From Butyriboletus loyo (Eukaryota; Basidiomycota; Agaricomycetes; Boletales; Boletaceae), in the NCBI GenBank assembly GCA_038093515.1, contig JBBPSI010000001.1:784317-848316 (forward strand): a stretch of DNA of 64,000 nt. Reading direction: 5' to 3'. Within the stretch, counting starts at the first letter, position 1; each line of letters starts with the position of its first letter. Both the position numbers and the translations under genes were made by a program. The notes beneath the pieces were generated by a model. That model worked only from the letters and a program-made list of their open reading frames with translations, did not search any database and had not been told where the DNA came from. Of this stretch, positions 12,254-22,507 are shown one piece after another.

Positions 12254-14164
12254 ATGAACGGCATCATGGTCTTCAGCTCTACCCACACACGGCTGGCGCG
12301 TACCTCATCCGACTTGCGTATACTATCTGCCATCTTGCTTCCGCCATCTCCCATCTTGAAAGCTGATGACTTGCTGATTTCTTCGACCTCAGGGGAGATA
12401 CCAATACTTCTGAAATCAACGACACATGCTTGCGATTCCCCGCTCCCTACCTTTGGGGAACCGCCAGGATTGTGCGATGTTGTCGAGGAACCGAAGCTGA
12501 TTGATAAGCCTGACACCACACGGAACACAAGGAACTCGACTCGTGGCGACGAAGCCTTGCTCGAGGGTTGGATGTGCGAGGAATCAGATGACATGTACAA
12601 TGCTACGGACTTCCACAACGGTCGCCACGCCGAATCTTTAAGCGACCCATGCCCTGCCGGAGTCGTTTCCAGCGAACTGAAGAACGCAATCCACCCTGCA
12701 CGTCACAGTGTCCTTATTGACGACGTTGAACGCTCAAGCGTACCAGATGATTGCTCGACGCAAATACTTGGAAAACAAGGCAATTTTGAAGGATTACAAG
12801 ATTCGCAGGCTTCCTATCCGATTACCATGGAACTCAGCCCCACGACCGTAGTACTCAGAGAGCATCTTGATGCTGATCAATTGTTGATGACTGCCACGTT
12901 CCACACGTACTCCACGTTACCAACACCAACTTTCGCGACCCCTTCGCCATCGGCATCGGCGGATGTGATCTCACCTCCATCCTCTCCAATTAGTCGACAA
13001 CGCCACCGTCGTCCACTCGAAAGAGCTAGAGCCGTTCGCTTTCCTGGCCGTCCGAGGTCTCCCCGACTACAAGTCAATGAAGTCGAAACAAATCTTGTGC
13101 GTAACGCACCACCCTCTTCCCCGAAACATGCATCATATCCTAGATGGCAGTTGACCGACTCCGTACCTATGGTGTCCACTTATTCGTGCACGGTCGACAC
13201 CCATATATCTGGTGTGGTGCATCCGTTTATGAAGCATGTAGCACTCCCAGAGGAACTCTCGTGGTTAAAGTACATGATAATCGAGTTGTGGATCGATCAA
13301 GAAGGATTTCGAGCAGTACGGCCGTGCATGCAACTAATGGGCTACTCGCCACGGACTCGTTCATTACATCCTTACGAGCCTGCTGAGAATGTCGGGTTCG
13401 ACGTCACTGCAGGGGTTGCAGAGTTCATGCCAACGAAGCGAAAAACATTCGCATTTCACTATGCGACTCTGGATAGTCCGCCGACGCTCAGAACGGTGTC
13501 GATGGCAGGCGATGAGTCCCGTGACTTTATTTCCAGACAAGCAACCCTCAGCGTCAAGGCCAATGGTGTATACACTGTGCTCGGAACAGAAACCTTTATA
13601 GGATCAATACTGGACAGCGATGCGCATGGACCTCGCCTTCAGAACGTGCGACTACGTTGGAAATTCGACTACCTCGTCAGCGATCGCAGGGTGGATGGAA
13701 GTGGGAAGACTCTCGCTGGAGAGAAAACCTTGACGCCTTTAACTTTTTCTTGTTCACCGTACCTGTTCCATCCATCCCAAGGGAAGAAAGCCGGACTGAT
13801 GCATATCATGAAGAAGAATCTGGTACCGAAGCTAGGATCCCAGAAGCTGGAGCCACCGACCTACGCATCGAGTAACATCATCCTACCACAAGCCTCGCGG
13901 CATCTCTGGACTGTCAGAGATGCTGCTACACACGCCAGGTCTCACTCCGATGCACCCGCTAAAAGTGGACATTATTCGCTTAGGTCCCCGCTGGACACTG
14001 AGGTTAGAGGGGGAACCATCCAGGGTGTGAATCACATACCACGCGCCCGTCGACGAAGAGCATCATCTGCGGGGGAAAACTTGGCCTGTTTGGGGAACGA
14101 ACCTAGATCTCACGGCGGAGTCGTCACGTTGAAAGAGTTGCTCAGTCCCACTCTATTCCGATGA
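12254..14164 (+). CDS. Conserved fungal protein of unknown function
   Basis: A single open exon of 636 codons starting at an ATG, 115 bases after ALG9 on the same strand. The N-terminal 230 residues are low complexity, rich in Ser, Pro and acidic residues, with a basic patch SRQRHRRPLERARAVRFPGR. Residues of about 310-530 look folded: HPFMKHVALPEELSWLKYMI, ELWIDQEGFRAVRP and RLRWKFDYLVSDRR. The C-terminus is basic and Ser-rich (PRARRRRASSAGEN) and ends KELLSPTLFR. I see no catalytic motif, signal peptide or membrane segment. The long uninterrupted frame and folded middle support a real gene; function cannot be named. Confidence 0.75.
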   Translation: MNGIMVFSSTHTRLARTSSDLRILSAILLPPSPILKADDLLISSTSGEIPILLKSTTHACDSPLPTFGEPPGLCDVVEEPKLIDKPDTTRNTRNSTRGDEALLEGWMCEESDDMYNATDFHNGRHAESLSDPCPAGVVSSELKNAIHPARHSVLIDDVERSSVPDDCSTQILGKQGNFEGLQDSQASYPITMELSPTTVVLREHLDADQLLMTATFHTYSTLPTPTFATPSPSASADVISPPSSPISRQRHRRPLERARAVRFPGRPRSPRLQVNEVETNLVRNAPPSSPKHASYPRWQLTDSVPMVSTYSCTVDTHISGVVHPFMKHVALPEELSWLKYMIIELWIDQEGFRAVRPCMQLMGYSPRTRSLHPYEPAENVGFDVTAGVAEFMPTKRKTFAFHYATLDSPPTLRTVSMAGDESRDFISRQATLSVKANGVYTVLGTETFIGSILDSDAHGPRLQNVRLRWKFDYLVSDRRVDGSGKTLAGEKTLTPLTFSCSPYLFHPSQGKKAGLMHIMKKNLVPKLGSQKLEPPTYASSNIILPQASRHLWTVRDAATHARSHSDAPAKSGHYSLRSPLDTEVRGGTIQGVNHIPRARRRRASSAGENLACLGNEPRSHGGVVTLKELLSPTLFR

Positions 14165-14411
14165 CATGGTGGCTCGACTGATTAGGTTCCTTCAAGTTTG
14201 ACTGGCCGGATGCCTGATCACCCTATTTTGAACATTTCTATGCAGCCAAATGATGGAGTTAGAGTTGTATTAAACAGATTTGCATCCTCTATGGAATTTA
14301 CACTTTGAACCACGTATTGGGTGGTCATTTTCTAAAACGGGGAGTCAACCCCCGCTAGACTGCTGTCAGGGCCACTCCGCAGTGCGCATATCTTTGCACT
14401 TTTGGACCAAC

Positions 14412-15128
14412 ATGTCCGTTACACATATCAACTCAGTGTCCCAGCTCAACGGCATCCTGTCGGATTCAAACAAGTTGACTGTGAGTGATAACCTGCCTTC
14501 GCGCGATACCGTCCGGGTTAACTCCCCGCACATAGGTCATCGACTTCCACGCAACCTGGTGATTCGTCTTGCCTATCTCAGACGGTCGGCACCTTCTAAC
14601 GGACGTCGACAAGGTGTGGTCCATGTCATGCCATTGCACCAACATTTGAGGCGCTGGCAAAGCAGTATCCTAATGTGAACTTCGTCAAGTGCGATGTCGA
14701 TGCCGCGAGAGACGTGGCATCTGTGTATAAAGTTTCGGCGATGTGGGTAGTTCCATCCCCCATACCACCTCTATACAATAGATCTGACCTGCAGCTTGTG
14801 GCTCTCAGGCCAACATTCATTTTCCTGCAGGATTCCAAACAGATCCACACGATTCGCGGCGCTGACAAAACGTATGTGTTTACTCTTGCCTCCCACTTCA
14901 AGCACTGGAAATCTGTTTCACAGGGGACTGCAAAACGCTGTGAAACGATTCGCGAGCTCGTCGCCCACTAGTGCCTTCTCCGGCCAAGGTCACACTCTTG
15001 GAGGATCGCCACCCACAGCAACAAGCGACTTCACGGCTACCGCAGCGTCAATTTGGTCGAACATGGATCCACCCCTTAAGGTCCTTCTAGGCCTAATAGC
15101 GGCATACGTATTCTTTTGGTTGATGTAG
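14412..15128 (+). CDS. Tail-anchored thioredoxin-like protein
   Basis: Thioredoxin-fold disulfide reductase with an added C-terminal membrane anchor. Exon 1 gives MSVTHINSVSQLNGIL. The active site WCGPC is intact but split by an intron inside the Trp codon (around 14560-14612). Then come APTFEALAKQYPNVNFVKCD, DVASVYKVSAM, the cis-Pro strand PTFIFLQD and GLQNAVKRF. About 60 residues of Ser/Thr/Gly-rich linker follow, then the hydrophobic end PPLKVLLGLIAAYVFFWLM directly before the stop. This is about 180 residues, against about 105 for cytosolic thioredoxin. No signal peptide is seen, so the catalytic domain should face the cytosol. Confidence 0.88.
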
Positions 15129-15449
15129 AACTTGGAGACTCGTCGTGGACCCACTTGCACAAGCTGTCCGTTCTATGCACGTGACATGTTATTTACGCAA
15201 TTGCTTTCGCCCGCATGAGTACTTGGCGTTCCAAGTTTACATGATTTTTGCCTGAGCCATATAACTTAGCCTAACACTGACAATCAGAATGTTCCACAGT
15301 ATATGATACATCTCTGGGAGGAAGGCCGAACCAATATCGCTACATTCGCACAAGTACATCCTGCACTGAAATTGACACTACGACGCGATGGACTAATCTA
15401 TTGAAAACCTTTTAAGCACGGGCTGAATACCATGGCGGGGTATGATAGG
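15129..15449. other. Convergent intergenic region, nothing coding seen
   Basis: This 321-base gap lies between the stops of the thioredoxin gene (plus) and the RNase III-like gene (minus). I see no convincing reading frame, repeat or RNA gene. It presumably holds both 3' untranslated regions. Confidence 0.6.
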
Positions 15450-16399
15450 CTAGCAGCACTTACTTCCCCAACCCAACGCCTGGCATGCCTGACGGGCTGC
15501 TTCTTCCTTTGCCACTTTCTGATTCCTGCCTGTTCCAGCGCCTTTGAATTGATTATTGACTATGAGTGACATGAGTCATGGTCCAAGGGAATTAAAATAG
15601 ACATTCACCGAAGCACTTGACCGCCCAGCGGGGCTGGTGGGCAGGACCTTCAGACTCAGTCTCCCAGCTGACGGCAAGGCTGCGTTGGGTGCATGTCTGG
15701 TTAAACAAGGCCAATGTATTGACCTGTGACAACCCTCCCGTTGGTAGGGGAGTTGGCAGCGGTGGAGGGGCAGCGGAGGGAGGTCCTGGTGCAGTGGTTG
15801 AGGTGTAAGGAGGAGGGGGCGGGGGGCCGACGGCAGTGTTGCTTCCTGGCGCCACAAGGGGTTCTGATTCGGGGCTTACCAGACGACTGATCCAGGCGAG
15901 GAGCGGAGGGAGTCCTCTCTGTATATATACCGCTCCCACATAGGAGCTGAAGAGGAGTCGCTCTTCCTGCTAAATATGAATGACTTTATAAGCAGTCAAG
16001 GGAGATATCCTACGGTCTGGTCATCGAGTCTGGATCGATCCTCGAGACCTCTCACCCTGGACTTTAAATTGTAGCAAGCGAGCCAGTCTTTGATTTGATC
16101 GTCGTCAATTGATTCTTTAAGTTTTTCCTGTGGAAATGTAAAGGGGGTATGAAGTGTGCAGGGTGGTTCTAGGATCTGCAACATACGGAGAGATCCACCG
16201 CAGAGAGGAATGGTGTGCGTTGAAACAAGATGTACATGATGATCATGCTGAGCACGGTGTGGCCGAGCTCAGCAAGACGCTCTGCGCCGCCGTGCTCTGT
16301 GTGGTCGGGGGGTGATGAAGTGTTTCTGTGAGACTGGCGTGTGAAGACATCGAGGAGGAGATCACCCTCGATGGGGGGCAGCGGCGGGATGTTGTTCAT
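15450..16399 (-). CDS. Catalytically degenerate RNase III-like protein with dsRNA-binding domain
   Basis: Two domains are visible. The N-terminal RNase III fold runs IEGDLLLDVFTRQSH, AERLAELGHTVLSMI, then FSSYVGAVYIQRGLPPLLAW. The signature normally reads ERLEFLGD and DAFEALIGA; here the first Glu/Asp pair is Ala/His and the second pair is Leu/Ser, so all four metal ligands are missing. After a Pro-rich linker, a double-stranded RNA-binding domain runs from SQVNTLALFNQTC to GAGTGRNQKVAKEEAARQAC, ending QALGWGSKCC. Introns near 15550-15600, 15970-16015 and 16130-16185 join cleanly. Candidates include a mitoribosomal mL44-like protein, although I see no clear targeting peptide, or a dsRNA-binding scaffold. 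The start is only 79 bases from POM152, divergently. An upstream in-frame ATG at 16504 would overlap POM152 and is disfavoured. Confidence 0.82.
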
Positions 16400-16478
16400 G
16401 GTCAAGTCGCGATCGGCTCGATATGGGCAGTCATGTACATTGACATCACGTGCCTCGTTCTTTCTCTTTCTCCTCCTC

Positions 16479-19400
16479 ATGGGTTCAGAGACGCATCCGC
16501 TCATCCCAGAGCGTTTCGTCGACGCGCCCTCCCAACGTCTCTATTATCTCAGTCTTGGCTGTTTATTGCAGGTCAGTCTATTCCAAAACCCGCTCCTTCT
16601 CGCCACTCACCGCTCTACAAGGCCATCAAGGCATTCGACATTGTCCAAAGCCTGTTTGCTTCGGGTGATTCGAGCTCCTATGCCTATGGCAAAAAGTGGT
16701 TTTGTCTTGACTTTGCATATGTCGCCCTCCTCTCTCAGCTTCGAATACCACGTCTCACCTACGGCAAGGCCATCGTCGCCCTCCAAATCCTCTCCCTTTG
16801 GTTCCTCGATGGCTTGTTGTTTGGTGCCATAAGTCTACATCTTGGCTCAAGCGCTTCCACCCCAGGTGGATATCAAGGGATACAAAGTAGTTCCCTTTCT
16901 ATTTCTCCCGAGAACGCGCTCACCTGCTTTGCAGAACGTCCCGATTTGCCTGCAACCCCCGAACAGTTCCGCATCGCTGACGTGTTTTCCCCCTCTGGTC
17001 TCCTCTCCCTTTTCTCAGACACTCCCCGCGGAGACCAGCACTTGCTTGGTCAACACACGGTCCGCATGTCACCCATCAGCACCGCACATCTTAACCCAGA
17101 TGCGCTCACCTTCTGCCTGTCCCCTCCCTCACACTCCGTGCTCATCCCTATTCTCATCAACAACACCACCCCGGCAAATGTCCGGTACTCTTTTACGCCC
17201 TTGACTTACATCGAGGGCCAATCTGGCACTGGTCGCATAGAGCATATCGAACTCGGCGGAAAAGACCTTAAAGCAATCGAACAGGCTCGACTCGAGGGCC
17301 TTCAGTCAGTTCGCGCTCATTCCACCGACGAGTATGAAGATGACGAAGAAGAAACCCCATCCTCTGATTCTCAGCTACAAAAGACTCAGTCGCTGACCCA
17401 TATACGCGTAACCAAACCGGGCACTATCCGATTAGAGAGAATACTCGATAACTTTGGCGTGGCTGCTCGACTTGCTCACCCTCTCGAAGTCACGGTTGTC
17501 CCATGTCCTACCGCATACTATACAGACGATTCGATTGCCCAACCAGCCTATGCAGTTCGCTGTCAAGGGGATACTTCAGGTGTCGACCTGACCATCGATA
17601 TCCGCGGGGTACCCCCTCTCAGCCTCCGCTGGTCGAAGTATGTCGACGGGAAAAAGGAGAACTTCCTCGTTGAAGGCATAGAAGACAGCAACCCTATATC
17701 TCATTCGCATACAAATTCACGGAACATTGCGAGAACATCCTCGAAAACACCCCAAATACTCAAAGTTCCTATCTCGTTCTCGGTGGAGTCTTTAGGGAGA
17801 GTCACATTCGTTTTGGAGAGTGTCATTGACGGCATGGGTAACATTATCCCGCTCGATCAAGTTGTTACCAGTGAAGCTCTCCATCGTGAAGTGGCATTGA
17901 ATTCGAAGACGGTGCGGTCGCTGAATATTCTTCGACGCCCCAGTATTTCTTTCCGGAACTGTGGTCCAGGAAACCCAGTCTCTCTGCTTATTGGTTCAGA
18001 CGCACACTTGTCTCTTCAAGTGACTGATTCTGACCCGTTGGATGCTCCGTGGAACGTCGACGTCAAATTCGACCCATCAGAAAATGGCAAAACTCATAGT
18101 AAATCTGTCAAGCCGTGGCAGGACACGCTTCAGATCCAGCAGTCTCCTCTTAGTTTAACTGCTAGTGCCGCAGGAGAGTACACAATCCTCGGAATTAGGG
18201 GCAAGGTATGTACCTGATCTCTGCAAAAAGATACACATGTTCAACATCCCACAGTGGTGCGAGGGCGATGTCCTCTCCCCAGAGACGTGTAAGGTCGTAG
18301 AAAAACCTATGCCAACGGCCGAGATTGAATGGAAGCGAATTCACGAATGGTCTGAGTTTCGCTTGTCCCGCACTACACCGGATCCGCTGATCACAGTTCG
18401 CAGCTCCGGTGATACTGGCGTTTCAGCTTCGCTTATATTTCACGGGACCCCTCCATTCCAGGTGTACTATCGCACACAACGAGACAGGGAAGATCCCCGC
18501 GACCTCTTCAAAACCTTTACGAGCTCACGGGGTGAGCTTACATTGCAACCCGAACATAGCGGTCACTACTTCTATACGTTCCTGCACCTGAGCGATGGAA
18601 ACTACAAGAAAATGGAGCTCAATGGTCCAAGCATCGACCAGATCGTTCATCCCCTAGCGGCTGCTGACTTTGTTCCAACTACTGGTAATGGACGTTCCAA
18701 GCGCACTGTAAACAGCTGTTCTGGGAATACGGTCGACATTGAAGTGGACCTTCGAGTGAGTCACTAGATAATTTTAAGTGTCATTTGTAAAATATCATTC
18801 CCAGGGAACAGCGCCGTGGAATCTAGAACTGGATATTGTCGGCCCTCGCACTACTGATCGCATGGAGACTCGCAACATAAAGGCATCGCCGACGCGTATA
18901 CAAGTGCCTATCCCATCTAAAATAGACAAGGAAGGTGGAACTTTTGAAGTGGATCTAGGTAAGCCTTAACGAATCTTGTAACCGACCTGTCTCATCCATC
19001 ACCTCTGAAAGTGAGCGTCGAAGACGCTTATGGATGTAAACGATTCATCTCTGTGCCTGGCATTTCAGTGAATGTCCGCAGGGTAAAGGTATGTTATTGA
19101 TTTTGAAGTAGTACTGGGTACTTTTACAGTGTTTGTTTAGCCCACGGCCAAATTCTACATAAAGAACGGTATCAGGCAGGTTACGATCCTGGAGGACGAC
19201 GAAACTGAATTGCCTTTGCGGCTTACGGGTGACGGTGTATGTCCACCTTCAGAAAGCTTTAAATGTGGTATTGATGTTGTCAGCACAGCCATGGACCGTC
19301 AAGTTCCGCCGTGCCGAAGAGCCCGAGTCTATCCAGACTGTAAACTTGCGTTCTCCAAACGACTATATTCGAGTCAAAAACAAGGGCTCATACGAGCTTC

Positions 19401-20998
19401 TCGAGGTCTGTGTACTCCCTATTGTGAAGTACTAGCTTTAACTTATCCTGCCAGGTGTCGGACTCGCAATGTCCAGGCTTCATCATCACCGAAGAAAGTA
19501 AATATTATGTAGATTGGGTTCCCCGTCCGTCTGCCAGACTGGACACACAAACGCCGTCGACATTTGAGACATATAACCGTTCCCATATACTTCTGCCAAT
19601 TTGCCAAGGTCACGATGACCATGTTGAACTTGACTTGGGAGGTATGTGGACAAGTGTTTACATTTGCTTTAACGTTCATAGCTCCCTTCAGGTCGCCCTC
19701 CTTTCCAAATCATGTACAACATCGCAATGAAGGACGAATCAGGAGTTGGTACGATCGTTTTGGACCAGCCGACTTTCAGCAGCATTCAGCTACGAACACG
19801 TTTCCAACTTCATACGTCTCGTTCCGGGCGCAAGTACTATGAAGTGAAACAAGTTGGAGATGCGGCATACCCGCTCCACAAACACAAGGGCGTTGTAATT
19901 CCACGCTCAGAACGGCTTGTCTTTGAGCAAGAAGTCCTTCCTAAGCCCTCTGCAAAATTCAAGAACGATAATCGCATGTCCTTTTGCCTTAGTGACGCCC
20001 TTACTTCCCGAGATTCAACATCATCCGACGGTACTATCCTACTCGAGGGAACACCCCCATTCCAGCTCCATCTGTCGATCAAAAACCTTGCCGCTAGCAA
20101 GGTACGGCACGAGACCGTGGAAGTGCACGACGAGGTTTGGAAGTTGGATATACCGTCATACTACTTCACATCCATCGGACCCTATCAAGTAACGATTGAA
20201 ACCGTACACGATTCTTCACGGTGTGAGCAAGCAGAACTTGACCCTTTACGACGTGCGATCTGGATCGATGTCGCCGAAACGGCTGCCATCATCCCCTTGG
20301 AAAAGAAGAAGGATTTCTGTGTGGGCGATGTAACCCAGTTTCAGCTGGAGGGGACACCACCCTGGACAGTTGGGTGAGTTGGCATATACATGACGGTCAT
20401 CAACGTTGCTTATGGACCGATAGATACCGAATCAATGGTAAATCCTACACGCAGGAAGCGAAAACGTCGCCATGGTCGATCGTTCAACACCAAAGTGGCG
20501 AGTTCATCGTCAGTTCTGTTGCTCACCAGCAAAAGATGTGTAAAGCCGCTATTGCTAACCTGCGCATGAACATCCACTCGTTACCGTCGGCCCAAGTAGG
20601 TCATGGGAAGCGCATATACCAAGACATACATGAAGGTATGGTTGCTACTCCCCCGGTATAATAATCGATGGAGCGTTCACCCCCGCTCGCAGGTGATCAA
20701 GCCGAGATTGTGTTCACACTGATTGGCGAACCCCCCTTCACTTTCACATATCAACGTGCAGAGCCCAGCCCCAAGAAGGGAGGCAAGGCTGGAAAGGTCC
20801 TCGAGACCCACACAGTCTCGGGCGTCATGACGCATGAATATTCCGTCTTTTCAGCACTCGAAGGTACACTTGGACCCACACATGAATATTCAGTATATCG
20901 ATGAATTTTTGACAGGCACATGGACAGTGACATCCATCTCAGATCGTTACTGTCGATATCCATCGTTGCAGGAAGGTCTTGAAAAGCCAAGGCGCTGA
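16479..20998 (+). CDS. POM152: Nucleoporin POM152
   Basis: Membrane nucleoporin of the nuclear pore ring. Exon 1 gives THPLIPERFVDAPSQRLYYL and is spliced to AIKAFDIVQSLFA. N-terminal membrane segments lie within about the first 130 residues (KAIVALQILSLWFLDGLLFG). The luminal part shows the family's repeated Ig-like units, each marked by a G-x-P-P-[FLW] motif: GVPPLSLRW, GTPPFQVYY, GTAPWNLEL, GTPPFQLHL, GTPPWTVG and GEPPFTFTY. The first exon after the membrane part is long (about 16.6-18.2 kb). From 18.2 kb on, exons are short with about 50-base introns. The last exon reads TWTVTSISDRYCRYPSLQ and ends at 20998. Length, topology and repeats match fungal Pom152. Confidence 0.94.
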
Positions 20999-21167
20999 GG
21001 TGTTTTTAGAACATTGTCATTGCTTGATCCTTGCATGTTCGTGCACTTGTAGCCCTAGTTCAATATTCGATTTCACACACCACGTCTACACCTTTCCTTT
21101 GGGGAACGAATCAAATGGGATTGCAAAGAGTGTTTTCCGCAAATGTCCACAAAGACTTGAAATGGTT

Positions 21168-22385
21168 CTAAACCTGTACAGATGAAATGTAGAACCACTT
21201 GGAAACTAGAGTTTCGTTAGAGTTAGCTGACCACAGGCAGGCATCAAGCTTACTTGAAGGATCAATGGGAGCAGGGGACTGCCTCGAGTCGGGAGGGATG
21301 GAAGTGTAGGCATGATCGTGAGGATCGGTGAAGCCGGGGCCCGGACTCGTGAGATTACGGCTAGGAAAGTTTGGATGAGCCCACATTTGAGTCGTGACCA
21401 AGTTGAGATGGACGCACATCGAGATGTCATAGGAAGCAGTCTTGGCTGGGGTCTCGCCAGCGACGAGGCGGCGCCATGCCTCGTGAGTTTCGTGGATGAT
21501 CTCAGTTGCGTACTTTTTGTTCTTGGCTTCGCCGGAGAAAGCAAAGGCGTTCTCACCCTTGCCATCGGGAATCTTGTAGATCCTGCATTCATCCGTCAGC
21601 AGACGTTCCCTCAGCCCCGGGGGTAAAAGTGAAAAAAGTGAAACACTACCTGAACCACTCGTTGGTAGCCCTGATCAGGCCGGGAAGGTGACGCTCGACG
21701 TCTTCGATGTCGTTGAGCTTTGATGCAAGGGGGTCTTGAATATCGACGGCGAGGACTTTCCAGTCTGTCTCGCCTTCGTCGAGCAAGGCCATGATGCCGA
21801 GGACCTTGACCTGCTTCACCTGGCCGGTGTAACCAACCTGCTCACCGATCTCGCAGACATCGAGCGGGTCATTATCACCCTTCGCCTTGGTCTCTGCATG
21901 AGTGATATTCGGGTCCTCCCAGGTCTATCAGGGATCAGGGATCAGCGGCGATAGTGCGGCCGACATGACGCTGAGGACGCACCTGGGGGAAAGCGCCATA
22001 GTTCCAGATGTAACCATGGTGGGGGAAGCAGTTTCGGACGAAACGTAGGCGGCCCTTTTTGATGTCTTGTTTGATGGGGTTGAAGGGCTCTTCCTTGGAT
22101 ATTTCCATCTTGGCGTTGGTCCAGCGGGGAACCTCGACAATCATGTTGAGGATGCCATTGTTCCTGTCGGCGAACAGTGGGATGTCGTGGAAGGAGGAAA
22201 CGACTTGGGCATTTCGCTCGATGTACACTCTGTGATCTGATATCGACGAGACGATCAGTGACCACATTGTTTTGCGACGAGATGGCGTACCGAGGGTATT
22301 GGGTGCACCGATGAGACGGGGGGTGTATTCTGTCGAGTAGCGTCAGATGAATAGTTTGGACGGGCAAAGACATACGAGCTGCCAT
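21168..22385 (-). CDS. IPP1: Inorganic pyrophosphatase
   Basis: Soluble Mg-dependent family I pyrophosphatase, which hydrolyses PPi to phosphate and pulls biosynthetic reactions forward. The start is MAA, an intron, then [13 protein letters not shown], a second intron, then [17 protein letters not shown]. The metal-binding signature is intact ([12 protein letters not shown]). Other blocks are [51 protein letters not shown] and [12 protein letters not shown]. The C-terminal APIDPSSK is spliced over a short intron to the terminal [10 protein letters not shown]. The stop lies 169 bases from that of POM152, convergent. Confidence 0.95.
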
Positions 22386-22507
22386 GGACGTTCTGGATGA
22401 GAGATGGCGGAGGTGTTGGGAGAGTCGCGAAGCAAGTATTAACGACCCGGTCATACCCGTCGAGTTGGATTTGGAACCAAGCACACGAAAAGTATGGACA
22501 TACGCTA

